From NCBI GenBank assembly GCA_017403825.1, contig JAFRDO010000066.1, positions 100,789 through 164,788 of the forward strand: a DNA stretch of 64,000 nt, read 5' to 3'. Of this stretch, positions 17,054-26,735 are shown piece after piece. Position 1 is the stretch's first letter. Each line of letters opens with the position of its first letter. The notes below the pieces were generated by a model, which did no database searches, had not been told where the DNA came from, and saw only the letters and a program-made list of their open reading frames with translations. The position numbers and the translations under genes were made by a program. Source of the DNA: Kiritimatiellia bacterium. Lineage in GTDB: Bacteria > Verrucomicrobiota > Kiritimatiellia > RFP12 > UBA1067.

Positions 17054-20000
17054 TTGGCAAACAGGTTCATAGGAATGACTGCCGTTTTGCTGCTGGCGGT
17101 TTCGACGGTGGCGGAGGAATGGCAGTTTGAGGTCGCGGCGGACGCGCCGCCCGTCGTGTCATGTCCGGTTGACTCCGCGAAGTGGGTGGAGCTTATGACG
17201 ACGCACGATCTCGTTGCAGTCGGCAAGGACGGCATCGAGACTGTGGTACCATGGTGGACGATTGACGCATCTGGGCAGAGACCTGAATTCGTGTGGTGGG
17301 CCGACGGTCGGCAGCGGTTTGCGCTGCGCAAGCGGCGCGGTGAATTCGTTCCGCCGGAGACTGGCCTGAAGACCGACCTTACAGTGGATTCGAAAGGCGG
17401 CGAGGCGATCCGCATCAGCAATTCGTTCTTCTCCCTCCAGCACCCGGCCAAGGGGAAGGGCGGATTTCCGGAGAAGCTGCGCTTCGTGCAGAGCGGCGCG
17501 ACGGATGACGGCTTCTATTTCATGGATCAGCTTGTCCGCAAGAACGCATCGGGCGGGTTGGACGTGCTGGCTGTGCGCAGCGACGGCAATGCATCGGCGA
17601 AGCTCGTCTTCCACTCTCCGCTTCGTGCCGTGGTCGAGGTCAAGGCCAAGGTCGCGTCAGTCGATCTCGTCTATCGCTACGTCTATGAGGCGTCGTCGCC
17701 TGTCGTGCGAGTCGATGTGACGGGACGCCAGGCGAATGGCGAGCCGTGGGCCGAGGCGTGGACCGTCGGGCTTGGCTGGAAGAGTGCACGCTACGGCTCC
17801 TACTGCACGAGCGGTGGCGACGCTCCTAAGCCGTTTCAGGCGAAGGGTCAGCCGAGCCACGCATTCTCCGGCTACTGGGCGGCATTCACGGACGGCACCA
17901 ACGCCGTCGCCGCCTCGTCCATCTACGGCGCGGTGGGCTGGGACGCCTCGTCCTCGTTCGTCTATTATCTACTGGCGCAGCGCGACGGGTGGAGTACGGC
18001 GTCGCTGAGCCGTTCGGCATTGCTGTATTTCGGTCCGGTCCTGGACCGCACCGGCTTCGACAGCACGTTCGCGGCAGTGAGGCCGCGCGTGAAGGTGCTG
18101 CGCGACGGACGGCGGTGGGTAGTGACGAAGCCGCTTGACGTTTCGGGCGATGCCGTGCTTCTCAAAGGCAAGGGCATGCGTCTCGCCTTTGACACGGCTG
18201 CGAACGGCTTCAACTGTCTTGGCATCGAGAACCGCGTCAATCCCGACGCGGCGGCGTTCGGCGGCGCCGAGCCGGGGCGGGCTGCGTTCTGGGCGCTCAC
18301 GTTCTGGAAGGACGGCTCGCCGACGAATGCGCTTGCGATCGACAACCTCGCGCCGTGCGAACGGAAAGTAGAGCGCAGGGACGGTGCGCTCGTCTTCGAC
18401 TGGTGCGGGCTGTCGCTTGGCGACGAACAGGGCGTGGTGGACGTGCGGGCGAAGGTGGAGCTTTCGCAAGACGGCACGGCTGCTAGATGGCGGCTTGCCG
18501 TGAAGAACCGCAGCAAGCGCTGGGGCCTTGCGGAGACGGCGTATCCCGTCATCAGGAACGTAGTCCGTCCGCGTGAGGCGGACGTGCTGCTGCCGCGCGG
18601 CAACCTTGGTGGGCGGCTCGTCATGTCCTATCAGGGCGGCGTGGCCTCGCGCTACCCGAGCAGCATGGGGGCGCAGGTCCAGACTTGCGCGTTCATGCTT
18701 GGCGACACGGGGCTTCAGGTGACGGCGCTGGACGACAGGGGCCAGGAGAAAGTGTTCGACTTGTCAGGGCTTGATTTTGCCTTGCGCTACAGGTGCCCGG
18801 ACGAAGGCGTGCCGGGCGCGGCGAACGCACCTGGCTTTGCGGTAGAGACGGCGGCATTTTCTGGGGACTGGTGGCAGGCGGCGAAGCGCTACCGCGCCTG
18901 GGCGACGCGGCAGAAGTGGGTGGCGAAAGGTCCGCTCGCCACGCGCGCCGACTTTAACCGGCAGCTTGGCGACGTCGGCTACTGGATGAAGAACGACGGG
19001 GCGCACGGCGCGCCCTCGCAGGTCTCGAACATCATGGCGCGTGCGATTGCCGCGCTGCCTGGCATTCCGCTCGGCCTGCATTGGTACTGCTGGCATAAGG
19101 GACCGTTCGACCATTACTACCCCGAGCTCTTCCCCGAGCGGCCCGGCATGAAGGAGACGGTTGCGTGGCTGAAGGAGAAGGGCGTGCTGGTGATGCCGTA
19201 CATCAACGGGCGGCTTTGGGACAACGGCCTTGCGAGCTTCACCAATGCCATTCCCTATGCCTGCAAGCGGCCGGACGGGACGTGCCGCGTCGAGGACTAC
19301 GGCTCCGGGCGGAAGTTCGCTCCGATGTGCCCGACCGTGAAGCCGTGGCAACTGACTGTCGATGCGCTCTGCGACAGGCTTGAGGACGAGATCGGCGTGA
19401 ACGCCATCTACCTCGACCAGATTTCCGCCTCCACGCCCGCGCCGTGCCACGACAGGGCGCACGGCCACCCGCTCGGCGGCGGCTCGCACTGGCAGGACGG
19501 CTACCGCGAGCTGATGAAGCCGATTCGCGAGAAGGCGCCGCGGCGCCGCGTCGCGCTCACCTCGGAGAACGCAGCCGAGACTTACATGGACAGCTTTGAC
19601 GCGCATCTCACGTGGTTCGGCCATGCGTTCGACGACGTGCCGGTGCTGCCGGCGGTCTATTCGGGCTACGCGGTCTACTTCAGCAGCGTGGAGGACGAGA
19701 AGGATACGCTCGACTCGTATTGCGCACAGCAGGGACGGGACTTCCTGTGGGGCGTTCAGCTGGGCTGGACCGATCCGTGGATCCTTGACGATGCGCACAG
19801 GGAACACCTTGAGTTTACGGCGCGACTCTGCCGCGAACGGATTGCACGCAAGGAGTTCTTTCTCAACGGCGAATTGCTTGGCGAACTGCCGACGCCGCCT
19901 GGCATGCCGACCGTCGAAGTGCAGTGGCGGCGCAGGGGCAACTACTGCGACGGCTCGCGCTTCAGGGCGCCAGCGGCATTTGGTGCGGTATGGAGCGACT

Positions 20001-20134
20001 TCGGGCGGAAGAGGCGCTGTGTCATGCTTGTCAACATTTCTGGCGCGGCGCAGACCTTCGCCTATGGCATGGGTGCGGCGCGGAAGTCTGCAGTGCTGCC
20101 GCCACGCAGCGTCGTTTCGGAAATTCTAGAATAA
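17054..20134 (+). CDS. Large secreted glycosidase-like protein (DUF6259-like)
   Basis: About 1026 residues. I chose TTG 17054 because GGAG lies five bases before it and the product then has a good signal peptide (ANRFIGMTAVLLLAVSTVAEE); ATG 17075 is the alternative. The first 550 residues are beta-rich. Residues about 640-960 look like a TIM barrel with PLGLHWYCWHKGPFDHYYPE, KGVLVMPYINGRLWD, the candidate acid pair in GVNAIYLDQISAS and RVALTSENAAETYMDSFDAH. This matches the DUF6259/GH-D-like proteins found in PVC and Bacteroidota polysaccharide loci. Substrate unknown. It shares a direction with the Gfo/Idh/MocA gene 24 bases downstream, and they probably form one unit. Confidence 0.65.
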   Translation: MANRFIGMTAVLLLAVSTVAEEWQFEVAADAPPVVSCPVDSAKWVELMTTHDLVAVGKDGIETVVPWWTIDASGQRPEFVWWADGRQRFALRKRRGEFVPPETGLKTDLTVDSKGGEAIRISNSFFSLQHPAKGKGGFPEKLRFVQSGATDDGFYFMDQLVRKNASGGLDVLAVRSDGNASAKLVFHSPLRAVVEVKAKVASVDLVYRYVYEASSPVVRVDVTGRQANGEPWAEAWTVGLGWKSARYGSYCTSGGDAPKPFQAKGQPSHAFSGYWAAFTDGTNAVAASSIYGAVGWDASSSFVYYLLAQRDGWSTASLSRSALLYFGPVLDRTGFDSTFAAVRPRVKVLRDGRRWVVTKPLDVSGDAVLLKGKGMRLAFDTAANGFNCLGIENRVNPDAAAFGGAEPGRAAFWALTFWKDGSPTNALAIDNLAPCERKVERRDGALVFDWCGLSLGDEQGVVDVRAKVELSQDGTAARWRLAVKNRSKRWGLAETAYPVIRNVVRPREADVLLPRGNLGGRLVMSYQGGVASRYPSSMGAQVQTCAFMLGDTGLQVTALDDRGQEKVFDLSGLDFALRYRCPDEGVPGAANAPGFAVETAAFSGDWWQAAKRYRAWATRQKWVAKGPLATRADFNRQLGDVGYWMKNDGAHGAPSQVSNIMARAIAALPGIPLGLHWYCWHKGPFDHYYPELFPERPGMKETVAWLKEKGVLVMPYINGRLWDNGLASFTNAIPYACKRPDGTCRVEDYGSGRKFAPMCPTVKPWQLTVDALCDRLEDEIGVNAIYLDQISASTPAPCHDRAHGHPLGGGSHWQDGYRELMKPIREKAPRRRVALTSENAAETYMDSFDAHLTWFGHAFDDVPVLPAVYSGYAVYFSSVEDEKDTLDSYCAQQGRDFLWGVQLGWTDPWILDDAHREHLEFTARLCRERIARKEFFLNGELLGELPTPPGMPTVEVQWRRRGNYCDGSRFRAPAAFGAVWSDFGRKRRCVMLVNISGAAQTFAYGMGAARKSAVLPPRSVVSEILE

Positions 20135-20158
20135 ACTAGGCAAACAAAGGAAAGGCTA

Positions 20159-21556
20159 ATGACAATGAAAAAAAGTGGAATCGGGAGAAGGGGTTTTCTC
20201 GGACTGGGCGCATCGGCCTGTGTTGCGGGATTTACGGGCGGCGTGCCGTTCCCGGCGATCGCGTCGGCGCGCGGGGCGAACGGCAGGCTCCGCCACGCCT
20301 GCATAGGCTGCGGTGCGCAAGGCAAGGGCGACATCGCGTCCTTCGCGTCGCACAAGCGGATAGAGATGGCCGCGTTCTGCGACGTTGACCTTGCGATGCT
20401 CGAACCGCTCCGCAGCAAGTTCCCGAAGGCGCGCTTCTACCAGAACTGGCGCGAAATGCTCGACAAGGAAGACCTGGATTCCGTCCTCGTCGCCACGCCG
20501 GACCACTCGCATTGCGAGATAATGAGCGAGGTGATGCGCCGCAAGCTGAACCTTTACGCCCAGAAGCCGCTTTGCCGCACGTTTGAGGAATGCCGCAACC
20601 TTGAGTCGCTTGCCGCGTCCTCTGGCGTCGTCACGCAGCTCGGCACGCAGATTGCGGCGTGGGAGTGCGACCGCCACACGGCTGAAATGCTGCGACGCGG
20701 CAGCATAGGCACGGTGAAGAAAGTGTGGCTCTTCTCCAATTCCGGATACTACGCGAAGCTGCTGGAGCGCAAGTGGCCGCTCGAGCCCTCTCCCGTGCCG
20801 GACACCCTAGACTGGAAGGGCTGGCTTGCGTCCGCCCCGGACAGGCCGTATGTGTCGGGCCATTACCACCCGTTCGTCTGGCGCGTGTGGCGCGACTTCG
20901 GGTCCGGCTGGCTTGGCGACATGGGCAGCCACCTGTTCTCGCCCGTATGGCTGGGCATGGAGCTTGGCCGCGCGGTGCCGCTCTCCGCGAAGGCGTCCGT
21001 CTTCGACTGCGGGTGGAGCGACGAGATGAAGCGGCAGTTCCTTCCGCTCTATTCGCATGTGACGTGGCGGTTCCCCGGGGTGAAGGCGACGGGCATGGCG
21101 CCGTTCGAGGTAGAGTGGTGCGACGGGCCGTCCAGCGGCAGCCTGCCGAAGGAGTTCCTGCCGGAGGGCAAGACGGACGCGATAGCCGGCAATTCAGTCG
21201 CCGCGGCCGGGCGCATACCCGACGAGTTCCTGCCGCCGGCGCGGTTCCGCGAGCTTGCGGCCAAGACGCAGCTCGGCGAATTGCCGGTGCAGGGGCGCGT
21301 GATAGAGGGTTCGGACGGGTGGCTGATATCGACCCACTTCAACCGCCCGCCGGTCGTCCTGGACAAGGACTGCAAGCCGAAGCCGCTCAACCTCCCGTTC
21401 ATCGAGCCGGTGCCGAGCCACTACCACGAATACGTGGACTGCTGCCTTGACGGCGGCAAGGCGCGTAGCGACTTCAGCTGGGCGACCAAGCTGACGGATT
21501 GTATCCTGCTGGGCAGGAAGGCGATCGACAACCCGGGACAGGAAGTGACTATCTAG
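20159..21556 (+). CDS. Tat-exported Gfo/Idh/MocA-family oxidoreductase
   Basis: A 465-residue protein with a Tat signal (GRRGFLGLGASACVAGFTGG). The Rossmann-like nucleotide-binding domain follows (ACIGCGAQGKGDIASFASH) with VATPDHSHCEI. The usual EKP catalytic motif appears as AQKPLCRTFEEC, the Gln-Lys-Pro variant common in exported members such as GH109-like enzymes. The C-terminal domain contains SGWLGDMGSHLFSPV and a late DFSWATKLTDCILLG. It may oxidise or epimerise a sugar in the periplasm with tightly bound NAD(P). It is downstream of and close to the DUF6259-like gene. An AAGGAAAGG ribosome binding site precedes ATG 20159; a second in-frame ATG lies at 20165. Confidence 0.85.
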   Translation: MTMKKSGIGRRGFLGLGASACVAGFTGGVPFPAIASARGANGRLRHACIGCGAQGKGDIASFASHKRIEMAAFCDVDLAMLEPLRSKFPKARFYQNWREMLDKEDLDSVLVATPDHSHCEIMSEVMRRKLNLYAQKPLCRTFEECRNLESLAASSGVVTQLGTQIAAWECDRHTAEMLRRGSIGTVKKVWLFSNSGYYAKLLERKWPLEPSPVPDTLDWKGWLASAPDRPYVSGHYHPFVWRVWRDFGSGWLGDMGSHLFSPVWLGMELGRAVPLSAKASVFDCGWSDEMKRQFLPLYSHVTWRFPGVKATGMAPFEVEWCDGPSSGSLPKEFLPEGKTDAIAGNSVAAAGRIPDEFLPPARFRELAAKTQLGELPVQGRVIEGSDGWLISTHFNRPPVVLDKDCKPKPLNLPFIEPVPSHYHEYVDCCLDGGKARSDFSWATKLTDCILLGRKAIDNPGQEVTI

Positions 21557-21568
21557 TCCGGCGCGTTT

Positions 21569-21577
21569 TGGTATAAT
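21569..21577 (+). promoter_or_regulatory. Extended -10 promoter of the aspartate kinase gene
   Basis: TGG-TATAAT at 21569-21577, about 50 bases before ATG 21630. It marks the switch from glycan genes to core metabolism. Confidence 0.65.
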
Positions 21578-21629
21578 ATGCGGCCGTTCGGCGCAATCGG
21601 GCGTCGTGACGGACGGAAAAGAGGGAAAG

Positions 21630-23003
21630 ATGAAGGTCTGTAAATTCGGCGGCTCGTCGCTGGCCGACGCGGCGCAGCTCAACAAGGTGATAGACATTGT
21701 GCTGGCCGACCCGGCGCGGCGCATCGTGGTGGTCTCGGCGCCGGGGAAGCGCAACTCCGGCGACACGAAGGTCACTGACCTCCTGATCGCGCTTGCGGAA
21801 TCGGCGCTGCGGGGGGAGAACGCGGAGACGTCGCTCTCGGCGGTCGTCGAGCGCTATGCCGTCATGGCCCGCGAGCTGAAGCTCGGCGACGAGATCGTCG
21901 CCCGCATCGACGGCGACCTGCGAGCGCGACTGGCGCAGAAGGATTCGCTCAGCGCGGCGGAGTTCACGGACCTCATGAAGGCGGCTGGCGAGGACAACAA
22001 CGCCAAGCTTGTCGCGGTGGCGTTCGAGGCGCGCGGAAAGAAGGCTCGCTACGCGAACCCGAGGGACACCGGCATGATCCTGAAGGGCGACTTCGGCGAC
22101 GCCACGCTCGACCCGGAGAGCTACGCGCGCCTGTCGCGGGCGTTCTCGAACTTCGAGGGGATCGTGGTGTATCCCGGCTTCTTCGGCTACACGCGCGAGG
22201 GAAAGGTCGCCACGTTCCCGCGCGGCGGGTCGGACATAACCGGCTCGATACTTGCTGCGGCCGTCTGCGCCGACGTGTACGAGAACTTCACCGACGTCGA
22301 CTCCGTCTATCCGTGCGATCCGCGCATCGTCGAGGAGGTCAAGAACGGCGAGGGCATTCCGACGATGACGTACCGCGAGATGCGCGAGCTGGCCTACGCC
22401 GGCTTCGGCGTGTTCAACGACGACGCGGTGATCCCCGCGGTGAAGGCGCGCATACCGATCAACATACGCAACACCAACCACCCGTCCGCGCCCGGCACGA
22501 TGATCCAGCAGTCGCGCCGCGTCGTGCCCGGCACGGTCGTCGGCATCGCGTCGGCGGACGGCTTCTGCAACATCGTGGTCGAGAAGTACCTGATGAACAG
22601 GCAGATCGGCTTCGGGCGGCGGCTCCTGCAGGTTCTGGAGGACGCCGGCATCTCCTACGAGCACATGCCTTCCGGCGTCGACTCGCAGTGCGTGGTGGTG
22701 AAGGAGCATTTCCTGCCGAAAGAGCGCGAGCACAAGATCATCGCGGCGATCAAGTCCGAGCTGTCGCCCGACTTCGTGACCGTCGAGCGCGACCTGACGA
22801 TGCTGATGGTTGTCGGCGAGGGCATGTGCTACACGCCCGGAATGCTGGCGAAGGCTTGCCTTGCGCTGGCGTCCGTGGGCATCTCGATGTCGATGGTGAA
22901 CCAGGGATCGAGCGAGGTCTCGTTCATGATCGCGATCCGCAGCCAGGACCGCGACCGTGCGGTCCGTGCGCTCTACAAGGCGTTCTTTGGCTCGGCCACT
23001 TGA
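21630..23003 (+). CDS. Aspartate kinase
   Basis: A 457-residue protein that phosphorylates aspartate, the first step to lysine, threonine, methionine and diaminopimelate. The kinase signature KFGGSSLADAAQ is at residues 4-15, VVVSAPGKRNSGDTKVTDLL follows, and FPRGGSDITGSILAAA marks the substrate loop. Two ACT domains fill the last 130 residues (MTMV-type LTMLMVVGEGMCYTPGML and then VSMSMVNQGSSEVSF). There is no homoserine dehydrogenase fusion. ATG 21630 is preferred over an in-frame GTG at 21606 because it has AGAGGGA just upstream and matches family N-termini. The alignment resembles the monofunctional feedback-regulated enzymes; I cannot tell lysC from other paralogs. Confidence 0.93.
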   Translation: MKVCKFGGSSLADAAQLNKVIDIVLADPARRIVVVSAPGKRNSGDTKVTDLLIALAESALRGENAETSLSAVVERYAVMARELKLGDEIVARIDGDLRARLAQKDSLSAAEFTDLMKAAGEDNNAKLVAVAFEARGKKARYANPRDTGMILKGDFGDATLDPESYARLSRAFSNFEGIVVYPGFFGYTREGKVATFPRGGSDITGSILAAAVCADVYENFTDVDSVYPCDPRIVEEVKNGEGIPTMTYREMRELAYAGFGVFNDDAVIPAVKARIPINIRNTNHPSAPGTMIQQSRRVVPGTVVGIASADGFCNIVVEKYLMNRQIGFGRRLLQVLEDAGISYEHMPSGVDSQCVVVKEHFLPKEREHKIIAAIKSELSPDFVTVERDLTMLMVVGEGMCYTPGMLAKACLALASVGISMSMVNQGSSEVSFMIAIRSQDRDRAVRALYKAFFGSAT

Positions 23004-23029
23004 TTTTGGGGCGCGGAAAAGTGTATAAT
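23000..23029 (+). promoter_or_regulatory. rpsT promoter
   Basis: TTGATT (-35, 23000-23005) and TATAAT (-10, 23024-23029) with an 18-base spacer, just before rpsT. It is one of few promoters here with a recognisable -35. Confidence 0.6.
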
Positions 23030-23066
23030 ACGCCCCAAACGTACAGAAAACAGGAGTCGGAACAAC

Positions 23067-23345
23067 ATGGCAAACATTAAAGGCGGCCGCGCCGCCCGTA
23101 AACGCGATCGGCAGAACGCCAAGGCACGCAAGCGCAACGCGACTTGCAGGGCGAAGCTTCATGACGCCCACAAGAAGCTCTTCAAGGCGGCCGACGCAAA
23201 TGCAAAGGAAGATGCCGAAAAGAAGCTCAGGGAATTCGTTTCCGGTCTCGACAAGGCCGTGAAGAGGGGCATCATCACCAAGAACACGGCGGACCGCAAG
23301 AAAAGCCGCGCTCAACTGAAGATAAACAAGATGGCCGCCAAGTAA
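23067..23345 (+). CDS. rpsT: 30S ribosomal protein S20
   Basis: A 92-residue, strongly basic helical protein. The family pattern is clear: [21 protein letters not shown] at the start, then [10 protein letters not shown], and a C-terminal half with [27 protein letters not shown]20 binds 16S rRNA early in small-subunit assembly. It has its own promoter and a GGAGTCGGAA ribosome binding site, and pgk follows 29 bases later, probably partly co-transcribed. Confidence 0.96.
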   Translation: MANIKGGRAARKRDRQNAKARKRNATCRAKLHDAHKKLFKAADANAKEDAEKKLREFVSGLDKAVKRGIITKNTADRKKSRAQLKINKMAAK

Positions 23346-23374
23346 GGCGCCAGATTCCCCAGGGAGGTCCGAAA

Positions 23375-24688
23375 ATGGATAAGATGACTCTGCGCGACGT
23401 GCAGCTCGCAGGCAAGCGCGTCGTGATGCGCGTCGATTTCAACGTGCCGATGGCCAAGGACGGCTCCGGCAAGATTACCGACGACACGCGCATAGTGGCG
23501 GCGCTGCCGTCGATCAAGTACGTGCTGGAGCAGGGCGGCTCGCTCGTGCTCATGTCCCACCTCGGGCGTCCGAAGGGCGTCAAGCTCGGCGCTGCGCCGA
23601 ACCCCGACAATGCGGCGTTCACGCTTAAGCCTGTCGCCGAGGCGCTTTCGGAGAAGCTCGGGCAGGAGGTCAAGTTCGTTCCCGACTGCATGTCGGCGGA
23701 CGACGTCGTCAAGGCCCTAAAGCCCGGCGAGGTCGCGCTTCTTGAGAACACCCGTTTCTACAAGGCAGAAGACGGCAAGGTGAAGAAGGACGACGACAAG
23801 AAGGGCATTCACCTCACCGACGAGGAGTTCGCGGCGAAGAAAGCCGAGCTCAAGGCGCAGCGTGCCGATATGGCGAAGAAGCTCGCCTCCTACGGCGACG
23901 TCTACTGCAACGACGCGTTCGGCACGGCCCACCGCGCCCACGCCTCTACTGCCGTCGTAGCCGACTACATTCAGCCCGCGGTCTCGGGCTTCCTGCTCGA
24001 GAAGGAGATCCAGTTCCTCGGCGACGCCGTCGAGAACCCGGTCAGGCCGTTCGTGGCGATCCTCGGCGGCGCTAAGGTCTCCGACAAGCTGGCGGTCGTC
24101 AAGGCGCTTCTCAACAAGGTTGATACGCTCATCATCGGTGGCGGCATGGCCTACACGTTCAAGAAGGCCCAGGGCATCAAGATCGGCGACTCCCTCTGCG
24201 AAGACGAGCAGGTCGCCTACTGCAAGGAGATGCTCGAGGCCGCTGCAGCGAAGGGCATCAGGATCCTCCTGCCGGTCGACAACATCATCGCGAACAAGTT
24301 CCCCGAGACGAAGGACGCCTCCGACATCGAGATGAAGACGATCGAGGGCGACATTCCCGACGGCTGGATGGGCCTCGACATCGGCCCGAAGTCCGTCGCG
24401 CTCTTCGCGGACGCGGTGAAGGACGCCAAGACCGTTGTCTGGAACGGCCCGATGGGCTGCTTCGAGTTCGCTCCGCTCTCCAAGGGCACCTACGGCGTCT
24501 GCGACGCGGTTGCGACCGTGAAGGCGCACGGCGGCGTCTCGATCATCGGCGGCGGCGACAGTGTGAGCGCGGTGAAGAAGAGCGGCAAGGCCGCTGAGAT
24601 GAGCCACGTCTCCACTGGCGGCGGAGCCTCCCTCGAGTTCCTCGAAGGCAAGGTGCTCCCCGGCGTTGCGGCGCTTACGGCGAAGTAA
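23375..24688 (+). CDS. pgk: Phosphoglycerate kinase
   Basis: A 437-residue glycolytic kinase with the N-terminal [15 protein letters not shown], a lysine-rich insertion (about residues 130-160, [20 protein letters not shown]) before [20 protein letters not shown], then [11 protein letters not shown] and the nucleotide loop GGGDSVSAV with [17 protein letters not shown] near the end. The insertion explains the extra length against the usual 390-400 residues and is seen in several PVC and Bacteroidota enzymes. An AGGGAGGT ribosome binding site precedes ATG 23375. A hairpin follows the stop. Confidence 0.96.
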   Translation: MDKMTLRDVQLAGKRVVMRVDFNVPMAKDGSGKITDDTRIVAALPSIKYVLEQGGSLVLMSHLGRPKGVKLGAAPNPDNAAFTLKPVAEALSEKLGQEVKFVPDCMSADDVVKALKPGEVALLENTRFYKAEDGKVKKDDDKKGIHLTDEEFAAKKAELKAQRADMAKKLASYGDVYCNDAFGTAHRAHASTAVVADYIQPAVSGFLLEKEIQFLGDAVENPVRPFVAILGGAKVSDKLAVVKALLNKVDTLIIGGGMAYTFKKAQGIKIGDSLCEDEQVAYCKEMLEAAAAKGIRILLPVDNIIANKFPETKDASDIEMKTIEGDIPDGWMGLDIGPKSVALFADAVKDAKTVVWNGPMGCFEFAPLSKGTYGVCDAVATVKAHGGVSIIGGGDSVSAVKKSGKAAEMSHVSTGGGASLEFLEGKVLPGVAALTAK

Positions 24689-24712
24689 GCGGCAAGGCAC
24701 AGGCATAATGCG

Positions 24713-24740
24713 TCCCAGTCCTTCGTTAGGAGGGCTGGGA
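24713..24740 (+). terminator. Hairpin after pgk, probable terminator
   Basis: TCCCAG (24713-24718) pairs with CTGGGA (24735-24740), extended inward by TCCT/AGGA-type pairs, around a small loop; it is followed by ACGTCTTCTT. The T-tract is weak, so this could be a partial terminator or an RNA-stability hairpin before the biotin gene. Confidence 0.5.
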
Positions 24741-24761
24741 ACGTCTTCTTAGGCCGTTCGC

Positions 24762-26735
24762 ATGGGCGAGATTCTTTTCGTTACTGGCATTGGCACCGGC
24801 GTCGGCAAGAGCGTCGTGACCGGCGAGCTGGCGCGGCGGTTGCGCGAGGCCGGACGCGACGTCATCACCGTCAAGCTCGTGCAGACCGGGAACGTCGGCC
24901 GGTCGGAAGACCTGGAGCTTCATCGCCGCATGATGGGAGGCGTGCGCTTCCCCGAAGACGACGCCGGGCTCACGGCTCCCCAGATATTCGCATTTCCCGC
25001 CTCGGCCGAGCTCGCTGCGCGACTGGAAGGCCGCCGCGTGGATCTCCGCCGCATCGTCCGCTCCGTCAACGCCTGCGCCCGCCGCCACGAAATCGTCCTG
25101 GTCGAGTCCGCAGGCGGACTGTTCGTTCCGCTTACGGCGAAGACGCTTGCCATTGATCTTGCCGCGAAGGAGCGTTGGCCCGTCGTCCTCGTGACCAACG
25201 GGCTTCTCGGTTCCGTCAACCAGACGCTTGCGGCAGTCGACGCCCTGCGGCGGCGCGGACTCGCAATCCGCCGCATCGTCTATGACTGGGCGCCGGACGT
25301 AGACCCTGTGATTGACGCGGATACTCCGCGCACGCTTGTCCGCGTGCTTCGCCAGTGGGGCATCGACGTTCCGGTCGAGACGCTTGGCAGGATCGACGTG
25401 CCGGCCGAGGAGCCGGCGGTCCGCAAGGCCGAGGCGCTCCGCCGCTACGACCGCCGCCGCATCTGGCACCCATACGCCTCTCTGAAGGATCCGCCGCCAG
25501 TGCGCGTCGCGGCGTCCGCATCAGGAACCGACGTTGTCCTTGCCGACGGACGCCGCCTCGTCGATGCCGTTTCGAGCTGGTGGTGCGTCGCCCACGGGCA
25601 CAACCACCCGGCAATTGCCGAGGCGATACGCCGTCAGAGCCGCGAGATGTGCCACGTCATGTTCGGCGGCTTCACCCACGCGCCCGCCGTTGAGCTCGCC
25701 GAGCGTCTGGCTGCTGCCGCGCCACGCGGACTCGACCGAGTCTTCTTCGCCGACTCCGGTTCCATCGCCGTGGAGGTCGCCGTGAAGATGGCGCTGCAAT
25801 ACCAGCACGCCAGGGGACGCTTTCGCCGCACGAAGATGCTCGCGCTCAAGGGCGGCTATCACGGCGACACAGCCTGTGCGATGGCGCTCTCCGACCCGGA
25901 CGGCATGCACACGCTCTTCGCAGGCATGATGCCGCGCCACTTCTTCGCCGACAAGCCGTCCGTGCCGTTCGGCGGACGGTGGAGCAACGGCGCCGGGGAC
26001 TCGATTCGCGAGGCTGTGCGGCGCCACCGCGACGAAATTGCCGGCATTGTCTGCGAGCCGGTCATGCAGGCGGCGAACGCGATGAACTTCTATCACCCGA
26101 ACTACCTGCGTCTCATGCGTGAGCTCGCCGACGAGAACGACTTCGTCCTTGTGTTCGACGAGATCGCCGCCGGCTTTTACCGCACCGGTCCGCGCTGGGC
26201 CGCTGAGGCGGCGGGCGTCAGGCCGGACGTGATGACGGTCGGCAAGGCGCTGACTGGCGGACACATCACGCTCGCCGCGACGCTGGCGTCCGCGAAGGTT
26301 GCGGACACGATCTCGAATGGTCGCCCGGGCGCGTTCATGCACGGCCCCACCTACATGGCCAATCCGCTGGCCTGTGCGGCAGGCGTAGCGTCGCTCGACC
26401 TGTTCGTACGGTCGGATTACGCTTCGCGCGTCAAACGCATCGAAGGCGAGCTGCGCACTGGACTGGCCCCGGCGCGGTCGTTGCCGAACGTATGCGACGT
26501 GCGCGTGCTGGGTGCGGTCGGAGTCATAGAAGTGCGGAGCATGCCGACCCGCGCCGACATCGACCGCGTCATCGATGCGCATGGGGTTTGGCTCCGTCCG
26601 TTTGCGAACTTCATCTACTCCATGCCGCCGCTCGTCTCTGACACGGCAACGGTCGGTCGCATCGTCGCAGCCATGCTTGACCTGGCGTCCGCCCCGCCCG
26701 GCCCCGCCCCCGCCGACCCCGACTTCCACGAGTAA
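24762..26735 (+). CDS. bioDA: Bifunctional dethiobiotin synthetase / DAPA aminotransferase
   Basis: A 657-residue fusion. Residues 1 to about 220 are BioD: P-loop TGIGTGVGKSVVTGELA, VKLVQTG, VESAGGLFVPLT and VTNGLLGSVNQTL. Residues about 230-650 are BioA: RRRIWHPYASL, SSWWCVAHGHNHP, HVMFGGFTHAPA, GGYHGDTACAMA, FDEIAAGFYRTG and the PLP-lysine segment TVGKALTGGHITLAAT. BioA converts 8-amino-7-oxononanoate to 7,8-diaminopelargonate and BioD closes the ureido ring, so the fusion joins consecutive steps. The same BioD-BioA order occurs in the plant BIO3-BIO1 protein. No other bio genes are in the window. Confidence 0.93.
   Translation: MGEILFVTGIGTGVGKSVVTGELARRLREAGRDVITVKLVQTGNVGRSEDLELHRRMMGGVRFPEDDAGLTAPQIFAFPASAELAARLEGRRVDLRRIVRSVNACARRHEIVLVESAGGLFVPLTAKTLAIDLAAKERWPVVLVTNGLLGSVNQTLAAVDALRRRGLAIRRIVYDWAPDVDPVIDADTPRTLVRVLRQWGIDVPVETLGRIDVPAEEPAVRKAEALRRYDRRRIWHPYASLKDPPPVRVAASASGTDVVLADGRRLVDAVSSWWCVAHGHNHPAIAEAIRRQSREMCHVMFGGFTHAPAVELAERLAAAAPRGLDRVFFADSGSIAVEVAVKMALQYQHARGRFRRTKMLALKGGYHGDTACAMALSDPDGMHTLFAGMMPRHFFADKPSVPFGGRWSNGAGDSIREAVRRHRDEIAGIVCEPVMQAANAMNFYHPNYLRLMRELADENDFVLVFDEIAAGFYRTGPRWAAEAAGVRPDVMTVGKALTGGHITLAATLASAKVADTISNGRPGAFMHGPTYMANPLACAAGVASLDLFVRSDYASRVKRIEGELRTGLAPARSLPNVCDVRVLGAVGVIEVRSMPTRADIDRVIDAHGVWLRPFANFIYSMPPLVSDTATVGRIVAAMLDLASAPPGPAPADPDFHE

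Noticed and set aside
21549..23315. Long open frame on the minus strand over the aspartate kinase gene (and similar antisense frames over the GH78, bioDA and LRR genes)
   Set aside because: These are by-products of GC-rich codon usage in the real genes; their translations are Arg/His-rich, have no domain, and lack ribosome binding sites.
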